A stretch of 64,000 nt of DNA from Hyalangium versicolor (GCF_020103695.1 NZ_JAHXBF010000019.1:1-64000); one strand, 5' to 3'. Positions 8,230-16,787 are shown, numbered from the stretch's first letter. Numbers and translations: made by a program. Notes: generated by a model from the sequence alone, not told the origin.

Positions 8230-9205
8230 CAGACTGTCACCCCTGACGTTGCTCGCCGCGCTCACCCTGCCCCTGCTGGCGGGGGCGGGCGCGGTGCTGG
8301 AACCGCTGCCCTCGTCGAACGACAACTACGGCGAGAGCTTCAGCTTCATGGTGGATCTCGAGGACGGCTCCTTCGTCTCCACGCAGTTCTCCGTGACGAA
8401 CCTGGGACCGGGCTCGCGCAACGGCGTGTGCCGGGCCACCGTGCTGCGCCCGGGCCGCAAGCCGTGGACGCCGCAGGTGAAGGTGGACTCGGACGAGTGG
8501 GGCTATGACGCCGCCACCACCACACTGCGCATGGGCCCGTGCACCCTGCACGCGGGCAGCGGCACCTATATCTCCGTGCCGCTGGACAACGGCCTGCTGA
8601 CCATCTCGTTCAGCGATCCGCCCTCGCCCACCGCTCCCTCGGGCTCCGAGATCATCGTCGGCAACTCGCGCTACCGCCACGAGGTGTTGCTGCCCTTCAC
8701 CAAGGCGAAGGTGAGCCTGCGGCTGCCGGGCTCGGACGCGCTGCTGGAGCTGACCGGTGGCGGCTATGGAGACCACTCGCACTCCACGGTGGCCCCGGCG
8801 AAGCTGGCGCGCAGCTGGGTGCGCTTCCGCGCCGTGCGCGGCGACACCAACGTGCTGCTGCTGGCCCGCGAGGGCTTCGATGGCAGCTTCGGCCCCGCTT
8901 ACCTGTGGAGCTCCGGCAGCGAGCCGCAGGTGCTGCAGCGCTTCGATCTGCGCCGGCTGGACGATGGCAGATCCAAGAAGATCGCCTCGTGGGAGGCGGA
9001 GCTGAGTGGCCCTGACGGCCCGCTCACGGTGCGCTCCACCTCGCTGATGCTGCGCAGCGCTCCGGTGCAGGACCTGGGTGTGCTGGGCAGCCTGGTGAAG
9101 CCGGTGGTCGGCTCGCCGGTGACGTACCTCATGCGGGCCGTGCTGGTGCGGCCGGGACAGCCGGACGTGCCGGGCGTGATGGAAGTCACGCAGGACGAGG
9201 GCTGA
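8219..9205 (+). CDS. secreted lipocalin-like (CrtC/AttH/Svf1-type fold) protein
   Basis: A 328-residue protein with a clear signal peptide (MRHDRLSPLTLLAALTLPLLAGAGA). The mature part is mostly beta strand, with YGESFSFMVDLEDGSFVSTQFSVTNLG at its start and GGGYGDHSHSTVAPAKLARSWVRFRA in the middle; the GYxDH segment recalls the paired lipocalin domains of the CrtC/AttH/Svf1 group. That group contains lipid-handling proteins. Placed inside a sphingolipid/inositol-lipid operon, it may bind or carry the product lipid in the periplasm; this is inference. The ATG at 8219 overlaps the previous stop by 11 bases. Fold assignment is by motif impression and needs structural comparison. Confidence 0.6.
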   Translation: MRHDRLSPLTLLAALTLPLLAGAGAVLEPLPSSNDNYGESFSFMVDLEDGSFVSTQFSVTNLGPGSRNGVCRATVLRPGRKPWTPQVKVDSDEWGYDAATTTLRMGPCTLHAGSGTYISVPLDNGLLTISFSDPPSPTAPSGSEIIVGNSRYRHEVLLPFTKAKVSLRLPGSDALLELTGGGYGDHSHSTVAPAKLARSWVRFRAVRGDTNVLLLAREGFDGSFGPAYLWSSGSEPQVLQRFDLRRLDDGRSKKIASWEAELSGPDGPLTVRSTSLMLRSAPVQDLGVLGSLVKPVVGSPVTYLMRAVLVRPGQPDVPGVMEVTQDEG

Positions 9206-9241
9206 GGTGCGCCGCATGTCCACCGGCTCCCGAGGTGCACC

Positions 9242-9862
9242 GTGAACGTCTCGCTGCTGCGAGAGGTGCACCATGTCCCCGGCATGCGCGGCTGGGTGCG
9301 CAAGCAGGTGCTACGCTCGGTGGCGCGCGTGGTGGAGTGGACGACAAAGCTGCCGGGGCGCGGAATGAACGTCTCGCGGGTGAACGAGTGGCTGTGGGTG
9401 GGCGGCTCGGTGCCGCGCTCGCAGTACACGGCGCTGGCAGCCGAGGGCATCACCGCGGTCATCGACTTGCGCGCCGAGCGCTGTGACGACGCGGCGGCGC
9501 TGGCGGCCCTGGGCATCGAATTGCTGCACGTGCCGGTGCCGGACCGCTACCCGCCCTCGGTGGAGCAACTGATGAAGGGCGTGGAATGGGCGGTGCCTCG
9601 GCTGAAAGCGGGGGCCCGTCTCTACACGCACTGCGAGCACGGCGTGGGGCGCGGGCCGCTCATGGGGCTGGCCGTGATGGTGGCGCAGGGCGCGGAGGCG
9701 ACAGCGGCGTACCGGGCGCTGCGGCAGGCGCGCTGGCAGGCGACTTTGAACGACAGGCAGCTCCGGGGGCTGGCAGACTTCGCCTCCGCGTGGGCGGCGA
9801 GGGCGGCGCGCGAGGGCACTGAAACCCAACGATTCACTCCTCCGGGAGCCACGGGCACCTGA
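9242..9862 (+). CDS. dual-specificity phosphatase-type protein, probable phosphatidylinositol-phosphate phosphatase
   Basis: A 206-residue phosphatase with the Cys-based signature YTHCEHGVGRGP (Cys131, Arg137) and a likely general acid Asp101 in VPVPDRYPP. WVGGSVPRSQYTALAAEGITAVIDLR is the usual first half of the DSP domain. Relatives such as PTPMT1 dephosphorylate lipid phosphates. A phosphatase is the step still needed here to turn phosphatidylinositol-phosphate into phosphatidylinositol, so I assign it that role by context. GTG at 9242 with GAGGTG upstream is my start; ATG at 9365 would remove a basic N-terminal helix. It follows the lipocalin-like gene by 36 bases. Confidence 0.75.
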   Translation: MNVSLLREVHHVPGMRGWVRKQVLRSVARVVEWTTKLPGRGMNVSRVNEWLWVGGSVPRSQYTALAAEGITAVIDLRAERCDDAAALAALGIELLHVPVPDRYPPSVEQLMKGVEWAVPRLKAGARLYTHCEHGVGRGPLMGLAVMVAQGAEATAAYRALRQARWQATLNDRQLRGLADFASAWAARAAREGTETQRFTPPGATGT

Positions 9863-9928
9863 GGAGACACTTCGAGTACAAAGGGCTACCAGCGGTTCGC
9901 CCTTTCCCTGCTAAAGAGGTCGTGCGCT

Positions 9929-10612
9929 ATGAGCCGTCCCTACCTCAGACACCAAGCCGGCCGCATGTTCGAGAACAACTTTCTCGAGGCATGCTCGAAG
10001 GTCCACCCTTCGCTTCCGTTCATCTTCTACATCCCGCTCACGCTGGCGCTCTTCGTGTGGGCCCACTACACGGGGCGGACGACGGTGGGGATGAGCCTGC
10101 TCTTCGTGCCGCTGGGCGTGCTGACGTGGATCGGCATGGAGTACTGCATCCACCGCTACTTCTTCCACTGGGAGGGCAACGGCCCTTTCACCCGGCGGGT
10201 GCATGAGATTGCCCACGGCTACCACCACAAGTACCCGGACGATGCGACGCGGCTGGTGATGCCGCTGGGCGCGAGCATCCCGCTGGCCCTCATCATCGGC
10301 GGGCTGCTGTGGCTGGTGGGCCACCCGGTGCAGACGCTTCCGTACTTCTGCGGCATCGTCTGGGGCTACCTGTTCTACGACTTCACCCACTGGGCCACGC
10401 ATCACCTCACGCCGCGCACGGCGTACGGTAAGGCGCTGCGCTCTCACCACATGGCGCACCACTTCGCCACGCCGGACCGCAACTTCGGCATCAGCAACAT
10501 GTGGGTGGACATCCTCGTGGGCAGCGGGGGCCGCCGCTCCAAGCGTGCCGAGAAGGAGACGCCCAGCGGAGAGGGCGCTCGCTCGGACGTGAACTCGGGC
10601 GTGACGGAGTAA
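9929..10612 (+). CDS. fatty acid / ceramide hydroxylase (sterol desaturase superfamily)
   Basis: A di-iron membrane hydroxylase of 227 residues. The histidine clusters expected for the FA2H/Scs7 type are all visible: HRYFFH, HEIAHGYHHKYP, HWATHH and HHMAHH. About four hydrophobic helices surround them (FIFYIPLTLALFVWA, LIIGGLLWLVG and others). Eukaryotic FA2H 2-hydroxylates the N-acyl chain of ceramide. In this operon the same reaction on a bacterial ceramide is the likely role. The start ATG is 66 bases after the phosphatase gene, so it may be the last gene of the operon. Electron donor not identified nearby. Confidence 0.82.
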   Translation: MSRPYLRHQAGRMFENNFLEACSKVHPSLPFIFYIPLTLALFVWAHYTGRTTVGMSLLFVPLGVLTWIGMEYCIHRYFFHWEGNGPFTRRVHEIAHGYHHKYPDDATRLVMPLGASIPLALIIGGLLWLVGHPVQTLPYFCGIVWGYLFYDFTHWATHHLTPRTAYGKALRSHHMAHHFATPDRNFGISNMWVDILVGSGGRRSKRAEKETPSGEGARSDVNSGVTE

Positions 10613-10639
10613 CGGGCGGCGCGCCGCTCCTGGAACCGT

Positions 10640-11566
10640 ATGAGCGTGGAAGACACGAGCGAGACGCGGTCCCACCCCGAGTTGGAGCACCTGCTCATCG
10701 CTCCCACGCGGGACCTCGGTGACCACTTCCTGGTGAAGCGAGCGCTGCCTTCCGCGCGGCGCAGGATGGTGGGCCCCTTCATCTTCCTGGATCAGATGGG
10801 GCCCGCGGACTTCGAGGCGGGCAAGGGCATCGACGTGCGGCCCCACCCGCACATCGGCCTGGCCACGGTGACCTATCTCTTCCAGGGAGAGGTGCTCCAC
10901 CGGGACAGCCTGGGCACGGTGCAGGCCATCCGGCCCGGCGCGGTGAACTGGATGACGGCGGGGCGAGGCATCGCGCACTCCGAGCGCACGGCTCCGGAGG
11001 TGCGGGCCTCGAGCAACAAGCTCTTCGGCATCCAGGCCTGGGTGGCGCTGCCGAAGCAGTACGAGGAGACCGAGCCCTCCTTCGTCCACCACCCCTCCGA
11101 CACGATGCCCTTCGTCGAGGGAGAGGGCGTGCGGATGCACCTCATCGCGGGCTCGCTTCATGGCAAGCGCTCGCCGGTGAAGACGCTGTCGGCACTGTTC
11201 TACGCGGACGTGGTGCTGGAAGCGGGTGCTCGCCTGCAGGTCCCCGCCGAGTACGAGGAGCGAGCGCTCTACCTCGTCGAGGGCACGGTGGAGCTGGACG
11301 GCATCGTGTTCAACCCGGGCGAGCTGCTCATCTTCCGCCCTGGGAGCGAGCTCGTCATCCAGGCCTCCTCTCCGGCGCGGATGATGCTGCTCGGCGGCGA
11401 GCCGATGGATGGGCCGCGCTACATCTTCTGGAACTTCGTCTCGAGCTCGAGGGATCGGCTGGAGGAGGCGAAGGCCGACTGGAAGGGCGGCCGCTTCACC
11501 CCGGTGCCTCAGGAGACGGAGTTCATTCCGCTGCCCGAGGACCCGCCGCCCGTCCGCTACCCGTAA
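10640..11566 (+). CDS. pirin family protein
   Basis: A two-cupin iron-binding protein of 308 residues. The N-terminal cupin has FIFLDQMGPADF, RPHPHIGLATVTYLFQG and GAVNWMTAGRGIAHSER, the strongly conserved pirin metal-site motifs (two His in HPH, a third His in the IAHSE segment). The C-terminal cupin is more variable. Bacterial pirins have been tied to quercetinase activity or redox sensing; nothing here tells which. Its start is 27 bases beyond the hydroxylase stop, so it may be read through from the lipid operon, but no functional link is evident. Confidence 0.92.
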   Translation: MSVEDTSETRSHPELEHLLIAPTRDLGDHFLVKRALPSARRRMVGPFIFLDQMGPADFEAGKGIDVRPHPHIGLATVTYLFQGEVLHRDSLGTVQAIRPGAVNWMTAGRGIAHSERTAPEVRASSNKLFGIQAWVALPKQYEETEPSFVHHPSDTMPFVEGEGVRMHLIAGSLHGKRSPVKTLSALFYADVVLEAGARLQVPAEYEERALYLVEGTVELDGIVFNPGELLIFRPGSELVIQASSPARMMLLGGEPMDGPRYIFWNFVSSSRDRLEEAKADWKGGRFTPVPQETEFIPLPEDPPPVRYP

Positions 11567-11600
11567 GCCGCATTGTTGCTTGCTGCCAGGGGGCCCTGCG

Positions 11601-11629
11601 CTCATCCATCTGTTGGGTCGATGGATGAG
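11601..11629. promoter_or_regulatory. LysR-type box, perfect dyad with ATC-N9-GAT core
   Basis: CTCATCCATC and its exact complement GATGGATGAG are separated by 9 bases. The core fits the ATC-N9-GAT form known for LysR-type regulator sites. It lies about 95 bases upstream of a three-gene operon that ends with a lysR gene, and no U-tract follows, so a terminator is less likely than an operator. Confidence 0.5.
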
Positions 11630-11722
11630 ATGAAGGGATTGTGGGTTCTCATCTCGCCATGGCTGAGCCACTCTGTTTTCAGAAGCGCAGCACACCGCTG
11701 CGCAACTCAACCGGAGCGAGCC

Positions 11723-12379
11723 ATGACGACCCCTGCCAACGTCCCCACCCTGCTGAACCCCCAGAACTCCGTCCTCCTGCTGATCGACTTCCAGCCGCAG
11801 ATGGCCTTCGGCGTGAAGTCGATTGACGGGCAGACGCTGGTGAACAACGCCACGGGCCTGGCCAAGGCCGCCAAGGTCTTCAACGTGCCGACCATCATCA
11901 CCTCGGTGGCGGAGAAGAGCTTCAGCGGGCCGACGTTCAGCCAGCTCCGCGACGTGTTCCCCCAGAACACCATCATCGACCGGACGACGATGAACACCTG
12001 GGAGGACAAGCGGGTGGTCGACGAGGTGAAGAAGACGGGTCGCAAGAAGATCGTCATCGCCGGCCTGTGGACGGAGGTCTGCATCGTGATGCCGACGCTG
12101 GATGCGCTCCGCGAGGGGTTCGAGGTCTACGTCGTCGTGGATGCCTGCGGCGGGACGAGCCCGGTGGCCCATGACATGGCGGTCCAGCGGATGATCCAGG
12201 CGGGCGCGCAGCCCATCACCTGGCTCCAGTACCTGCTCGAGCTGCAGCGCGACTGGGCTCGCCAGGAGACCTACGACGCGACCACCGGCATCGTGAAGCA
12301 GCACGCGGGCACCTACGGCATCGGCATCCAGTACGCGAAGGCGGTGCTGGGCGAGGCGGCGAACGAGGGGAAGCGGTAG
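11723..12379 (+). CDS. isochorismatase-family (YcaC-like) hydrolase
   Basis: A 218-residue cysteine hydrolase. NSVLLLIDFQPQMAFGV carries the catalytic Asp and IAGLWTEVCIVMPTLDAL the catalytic Cys of the family; YVVVDACGGTSPVAHDMAVQRM is also typical of the YcaC subgroup. The natural substrate of YcaC-like enzymes is unknown. The ATG at 11723 has GGAGCGAG upstream; the frame is open further back but with no family resemblance. It heads an apparent operon with an ABM-domain membrane protein and a LysR regulator, preceded by a palindromic LysR-like site at 11601-11629. Confidence 0.88.
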   Translation: MTTPANVPTLLNPQNSVLLLIDFQPQMAFGVKSIDGQTLVNNATGLAKAAKVFNVPTIITSVAEKSFSGPTFSQLRDVFPQNTIIDRTTMNTWEDKRVVDEVKKTGRKKIVIAGLWTEVCIVMPTLDALREGFEVYVVVDACGGTSPVAHDMAVQRMIQAGAQPITWLQYLLELQRDWARQETYDATTGIVKQHAGTYGIGIQYAKAVLGEAANEGKR

Positions 12380-12467
12380 GCCCTCGCTGCCGCATCACCC
12401 CGGGTGCTGCTCGGAAGCCGAGCGCACCCGTTTGTGCACCACAGCCGCTGGGCGGCCGGAGAGAACC

Positions 12468-13037
12468 ATGGATGCGACGAAGACCATCGATGCGGGCCAG
12501 CCCGTCAAGATCGTGCTGGAGCGGCGGGTCAAGCCCGGTGCGAAGGAACCCTTCGAGCAGTGGATCAAGGAAGTGATGGCAGTGGCGACCGGTTCCCTCG
12601 CCCTGCAGGGCTCGAGCGTGTTGACGGCGGGCGAGCACGACTACTTCATCCTCCTGCGCTTCGCGAGCCAGGCGGATCTCGATCGCTGGCACACGTCGCC
12701 CGAGGTGGTGGAGCTCCTCCGCAAGGGCGAGGCGCTCGCCACCGCTCCCGACCAACCCCTGGTCCGCAGCGGCCTGGAGACCTGGTTCACCATCCCCGGT
12801 CACCCAGCGCCTCGGGTGGCGCCGCCCAAGTGGAAGATGGCGCTCGTGACGTGGTGCGCGCTGTTGCCCCAGGTCATCCTCTTGGGCTTCATCGTCCCCA
12901 AGGGGCTGCCATTCCCACTGGGGGTGGCGCTCTCGACGGCCATCCCCGTGGCCATGTTGACCTGGGTCATCATGCCGAGGCTGACGAAGCTCCTCTACGG
13001 CTGGCTCTATGCCCCGGACCGGAGGCTGGCATCATGA
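12468..13037 (+). CDS. membrane protein with antibiotic-biosynthesis-monooxygenase (ABM) domain
   Basis: A 189-residue protein. Residues about 10-115 form an ABM-like ferredoxin-fold domain (PVKIVLERRVKPGAKEPFEQWIKEV, YFILLRFASQADLDRWHTSPE), and residues about 130-175 hold two hydrophobic helices (LVTWCALLPQVILLGFIV, VALSTAIPVAMLTWVIM). Such ABM-TM proteins are common but have no defined function. ATG at 12468 follows GGAGAGAACC. It lies between the YcaC-like hydrolase and the LysR gene on the same strand. Confidence 0.82.
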   Translation: MDATKTIDAGQPVKIVLERRVKPGAKEPFEQWIKEVMAVATGSLALQGSSVLTAGEHDYFILLRFASQADLDRWHTSPEVVELLRKGEALATAPDQPLVRSGLETWFTIPGHPAPRVAPPKWKMALVTWCALLPQVILLGFIVPKGLPFPLGVALSTAIPVAMLTWVIMPRLTKLLYGWLYAPDRRLAS

Positions 13038-13044
13038 CGGCCTC

Positions 13045-13977
13045 ATGTCTGATGCCATCACCCTGGACCAGCTCCGCGCCTTCATCACCGTGGTCGACGA
13101 GGGCAGCTTCTCCGCCGCGGGACGCAAGCTGCGGCGCGTGCAGTCGGCGGTGAGCCACTCCATGGCCACGCTCGAGACGCAACTGGGCGTGCGCATCTGG
13201 GACCGCTCCACCAAGATTCCGACCCTCACGCCGGAGGGCGGCACGCTGCTCACCGCGGCCCGGCGCATCTGCGCGGATGTGGATGCGCTCAAGCGGGTGG
13301 CCGAGGGGCTGGTGGGAGGCCTGGAACCCAGCGTCAGCCTGGCCGTGGATGTCATCCTTCCCAGCCGGGTGCTCGTAGAGCTGTGCCGGGAGTTCGCGCA
13401 GAAGTTCCCTACCGTCCAGCTCCGCCTGCACACGGACACGCTCTCGGCGGTGTCGGCGCTGGTGGTGGATGGAACCTGTCAGCTCGGAGTGGTCGGCCCG
13501 GCAGCCCATGCCCAGGGACTGGAGCGTCAGCACCTGGCCACGGTCCGGATGGTGCCGGTCGTCGCCAAGGAGCACCCACTCGCCCGGGTGAAAGGGCCGA
13601 TCTCGACGCAGATGCTGGCCGAGCACGTCAACATCGTGCTGAGCGAACGGGGAGGCGCGCGCCAGACGCCCGATCAAGGCGTCCTGTCCTCCAACACGTG
13701 GCGCATCTCGGACCTGGGCACCAAGCATGCGCTCCTGCTCGGAGGACTGGGCTGGGGCAACCTGCCCGAGCACATGGTGCACGAGGATCTCGCCGCAGGC
13801 CGGCTGGTGCGCATCCAGCCCATGGCTTGGGGAGACGACGAGTGGGTCCTCTCGCTGTCCATCGTGCACCGCCCGGACCTGCTGAAGGGTCCCGCCACGC
13901 GCTGGCTGCTCCTGCGCATGGCCGAGCTGTACGTCCGAGACATCTCCGGCCCCGCCCCGAAGCGCAAACCCAGCTGA
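13045..13977 (+). CDS. LysR-family transcriptional regulator
   Basis: A 310-residue regulator. The helix-turn-helix occupies residues 4-62 (ITLDQLRAFITVVDEGSFSAA, RVQSAVSHSMATLE), followed by a substrate-binding domain with SVSLAVDVILPSRVLVEL. It is transcribed in the same direction as the two genes before it, with 7 bases between genes, so it is likely autoregulated and controls them through the dyad at 11601-11629. The effector is unknown. The start at 13045 gives the usual N-terminus; an upstream ATG at 13009 would overlap the previous gene. Confidence 0.9.
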   Translation: MSDAITLDQLRAFITVVDEGSFSAAGRKLRRVQSAVSHSMATLETQLGVRIWDRSTKIPTLTPEGGTLLTAARRICADVDALKRVAEGLVGGLEPSVSLAVDVILPSRVLVELCREFAQKFPTVQLRLHTDTLSAVSALVVDGTCQLGVVGPAAHAQGLERQHLATVRMVPVVAKEHPLARVKGPISTQMLAEHVNIVLSERGGARQTPDQGVLSSNTWRISDLGTKHALLLGGLGWGNLPEHMVHEDLAAGRLVRIQPMAWGDDEWVLSLSIVHRPDLLKGPATRWLLLRMAELYVRDISGPAPKRKPS

Positions 13978-14028
13978 GCCGACTCCAGCGCCAGGACGTG
14001 CGCCGAGTCCTCGCTCCGTCCACCGGAG

Positions 14029-14105
14029 AGCCCCTGTCGGGCGCGGCCTGGCCGAACCTGTCTGCTAGTCCTACAGGTTCGGCATCACCGCTCCCGACAG
14101 GGGCT
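14029..14105. terminator. nested palindromes between convergent genes, likely bidirectional terminator or REP-like element
   Basis: An outer perfect 13-bp repeat, AGCCCCTGTCGGG (14029-14041) with its complement (14093-14105), encloses an inner perfect 11-bp repeat, GCCGAACCTGT (14051-14061) with its complement (14073-14083). The loop is 11 bases. It sits between the lysR stop and the amylase stop, where a two-way terminator would be expected, but there is no T-run and the two-tier form is elaborate. Confidence 0.6.
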
Positions 14106-14138
14106 CCTGGCACGAGCGGCCCCTCGAGAGCACCCGGC

Positions 14139-16787
14139 TCAGGGGATTGTGAGCACGGGCGTGTCGTCCAGGATGATCGGATCCGCCGCGCCGTCTCCGC
14201 CCCAGAACTTCCACTGCTCGGCAGCGGGGACAAGGGGCCGGTAGCCACCATCGTAGTCCCAGGTGGTGACGTAGACCTTGGCGCCACTGAGGGAGGTCAG
14301 CCCCGCGAACAGCTCGCCCGGCAGCGTGAGGGTGACGGTGCTGGCGGCCACATCCACATCGATGGCGGCGGCAGGCGAGAACGGAGTGCCCTCGTTGGAG
14401 GCCGAGGCACCCTGTGAACTGAACAAGGTATTGGACCACCCATGGACACGGACCCGGTAGTCCCAGTTCATGCCCGTGGGGAGCGAGGCGTTCTGCTGAG
14501 GCATCACGGTGAGCCCGGTGCGGCCGGGCACGTCGATGAAGACGGTGAAGGCCACATGGTCGAAGCCATTCTGCGGGCTCCACACGGTGGTGATCGTCTT
14601 CGTCTGGAGGGTGAGCTTCAGCACATTGCCCGCGCCGAGCAGCGTCACACGGCGCAGATCGCCCTGGTGGTTGTCTCCCCAGGTGGAGTCCGTGGGGTAG
14701 TGGTAGCGGCCCTCGGGGCCCACGTCGTCGTCCGCCGGATCATCGTGGGTGAGGAGGGTCGAGAACACGCGGTGGACCTTGAAGGTGAGCGTCTCGGAGA
14801 GAACTTGGGGGTCCTCGGCCCAAGCCACGAGCGAGTGCTGGATATCCGGATCCACCATGCCAGCGACGCTGACGGTGGTGTGCCAGGAACCATCGGCCTG
14901 CACCGTCACCGGGAGCGCCGAGCCAAGCGCTCCATCCACCACCACCTTGAAGGAGGACACCTCTGTGGCGGTGCCGGACAGCTCGAAATCACCACCCACG
15001 GTGGCTCCATTGGTATTGGCCAGGGTGATGCGAGCCGTCTCGACACGAGGCAAAATCACCTGACCGGTGGGAGTGAACACCCGGGCCGCGCGAGCAGGCA
15101 GCGCGAGGGACAACTTGCCCCCACGCCCCGCGTAGACGTCCCCAGCCCCGTCCCCCAAGCTCGCGAGCAGCTTCAACTCACTGCCATCGGCCAGCCCCGT
15201 GTCCAGGTTGTCCAGCAGCACGTCCTCGTCCGCGGTGTTGAAGATGACGAAGGCCACCTGCCCCTCACCCTCCATCTTGTACACGAACACGCCGCTGCGA
15301 GCCTCGTTCTGCCGCAGCACGGTGGGAGCCCCATGGCGGAAGGCCACGTTCGCCTTGCGTAGGGCAGTCAGCTCATGGATGAGCGTGTACAGCGGAGCAG
15401 CGGTGTCGAAACGATCCCTGCCGCCGGAGCCGAAGCCCGCCTGGAACATGGAGCCGCGCTGCTCGGTGAAGCCCTGCTCGGTGCCGTAGTAGACAACGGG
15501 GATGCCCGGCACGGTCATCATGAACAGCAGCGCCTGCCGGAGCGCGGCCTCCGAGCCCCCAGCGAGGAAGCGGTCCACGTCATGGTTGTCCAGGAAGGTG
15601 GGCATCAGATGCGGCCGAGCAAACAGCGTCTGCGAATGCACCAGCCGGTGTGCCAACTCCGACGTCGGATGGCCCCGAGCCAAGACATCCCCGGCCGTGC
15701 GGTACAACGGGAAGTGGAGCATGCTGGTCAGCAGATCCTCGCCAGTGCTCGGGTCCTTCATGTACGAGGCTACCTTCTGCGAGGCAGTGTCCTCGAAGGG
15801 CTTGTCGGAGGTGTAGCCCTCACCGAACGCGAGGAAGCCGTCCTGCCCCAGGCTCCGGGCCTGCAAGAGGACACCCGGGTGGCTCGTGTCCTGCGAGTAG
15901 AGGAAGTCCTTGAAGAGCTCCGGCTGCACGTAGAAGGCGGTGTCCACGCGGAAACCATCGACGCCCACCTCTCGGAGCCAGAAGTCGTAGCTGTCCTTGA
16001 GGGCCGTGACGACCACGGGGTTCTCCGTGTTCAGGTCATCCAGGTCGGCCAGCTGCCAGGTCTTCTCCTGGGTGGAGTTGTTGTAGTCGGCAATCGTGGG
16101 CGTCCAATGAAAGATGTTGGCCTGGCGGTGCGAAGGGTTGGTGGGATCCCACTGGTCGAACGGTGCCTGCGTGGGTCCGCACTCAGGCTTCGCGGCGGTG
16201 TTGCGCACCACATGGGCCGTGACATCCGTGGGGTCGTAGGTGGTGTAGCGGAAGCAGTTGGCCATGTGGTTGAGGACGATGTCCTGCACCAGGTACATGC
16301 CTCGCGAGTGGAGGCTGCGGGACAGTTGCTGGTAGTCCGCCAACGTGCCCAGGTGGGGATCCACCTGGGTGAAGTTGCGCGCCCAGTAACCGTGATAGCC
16401 GCCGTAGTTCACGAGCGGATCCCACCACTGGTTCGCCACGGGCGGGGTGATCCACACAGCCGTGGCGCCCAGGCCCTGGATGTAGTCGAGCCGATTGAGG
16501 AGCCCCTTCAGGTCTCCACCGCTGTACTTCGCGCCATTGGCGGGATCGAACTCGCCAGCACCCTGGTTGTCGTTGCTCGGATCGCCGTTGGCGAACCGGT
16601 CCGTCATGACGAAGTAGATGATCTGGTCCCGCCAGTCCGGGGACGACACGTGGAGGAAATCCGGCGGAGGCGGCGGGGGCGGTTCGGGAGGAGGCTGCTC
16701 AACGGGCGGCTTCTCCTCGGACTTACAACCCAGAACGGTCACGGAGGCGCACACGAGCGCCAGGAACAAGGTGGGCAGAGAGCGCAT
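14139..16787 (-). CDS. secreted GH13 alpha-amylase lipoprotein
   Basis: Hydrolyses alpha-1,4-glucans. The 882-residue protein starts MRSLPTLFLALVCASVTVLGCKS, a lipoprotein signal with lipidation at Cys21, then a Pro/Glu-rich linker (29-42). The GH13 barrel spans about 50-570: DIVLNH (169-174), GFRVDTAF with nucleophile Asp282, FGEGY with acid/base Glu323, and FLDNHD with Asp403. An Ig-like segment (about 600-690) and a C-terminal domain resembling the glucodextranase C-terminal module (about 700-880, with WSPQNGFDHVAFTVFID and TTWDYDGGYRPL) follow. The frame continues upstream past 16787, but that part overlaps the divergent lipoprotein gene. Confidence 0.92.
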   Translation of the reverse strand: MRSLPTLFLALVCASVTVLGCKSEEKPPVEQPPPEPPPPPPPDFLHVSSPDWRDQIIYFVMTDRFANGDPSNDNQGAGEFDPANGAKYSGGDLKGLLNRLDYIQGLGATAVWITPPVANQWWDPLVNYGGYHGYWARNFTQVDPHLGTLADYQQLSRSLHSRGMYLVQDIVLNHMANCFRYTTYDPTDVTAHVVRNTAAKPECGPTQAPFDQWDPTNPSHRQANIFHWTPTIADYNNSTQEKTWQLADLDDLNTENPVVVTALKDSYDFWLREVGVDGFRVDTAFYVQPELFKDFLYSQDTSHPGVLLQARSLGQDGFLAFGEGYTSDKPFEDTASQKVASYMKDPSTGEDLLTSMLHFPLYRTAGDVLARGHPTSELAHRLVHSQTLFARPHLMPTFLDNHDVDRFLAGGSEAALRQALLFMMTVPGIPVVYYGTEQGFTEQRGSMFQAGFGSGGRDRFDTAAPLYTLIHELTALRKANVAFRHGAPTVLRQNEARSGVFVYKMEGEGQVAFVIFNTADEDVLLDNLDTGLADGSELKLLASLGDGAGDVYAGRGGKLSLALPARAARVFTPTGQVILPRVETARITLANTNGATVGGDFELSGTATEVSSFKVVVDGALGSALPVTVQADGSWHTTVSVAGMVDPDIQHSLVAWAEDPQVLSETLTFKVHRVFSTLLTHDDPADDDVGPEGRYHYPTDSTWGDNHQGDLRRVTLLGAGNVLKLTLQTKTITTVWSPQNGFDHVAFTVFIDVPGRTGLTVMPQQNASLPTGMNWDYRVRVHGWSNTLFSSQGASASNEGTPFSPAAAIDVDVAASTVTLTLPGELFAGLTSLSGAKVYVTTWDYDGGYRPLVPAAEQWKFWGGDGAADPIILDDTPVLTIP

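Noticed and set aside
9911..12304. Antisense 797-codon frame
   Set aside because: Covers three confident plus-strand genes and has shadow-type composition (Arg/His/Leu/Val).
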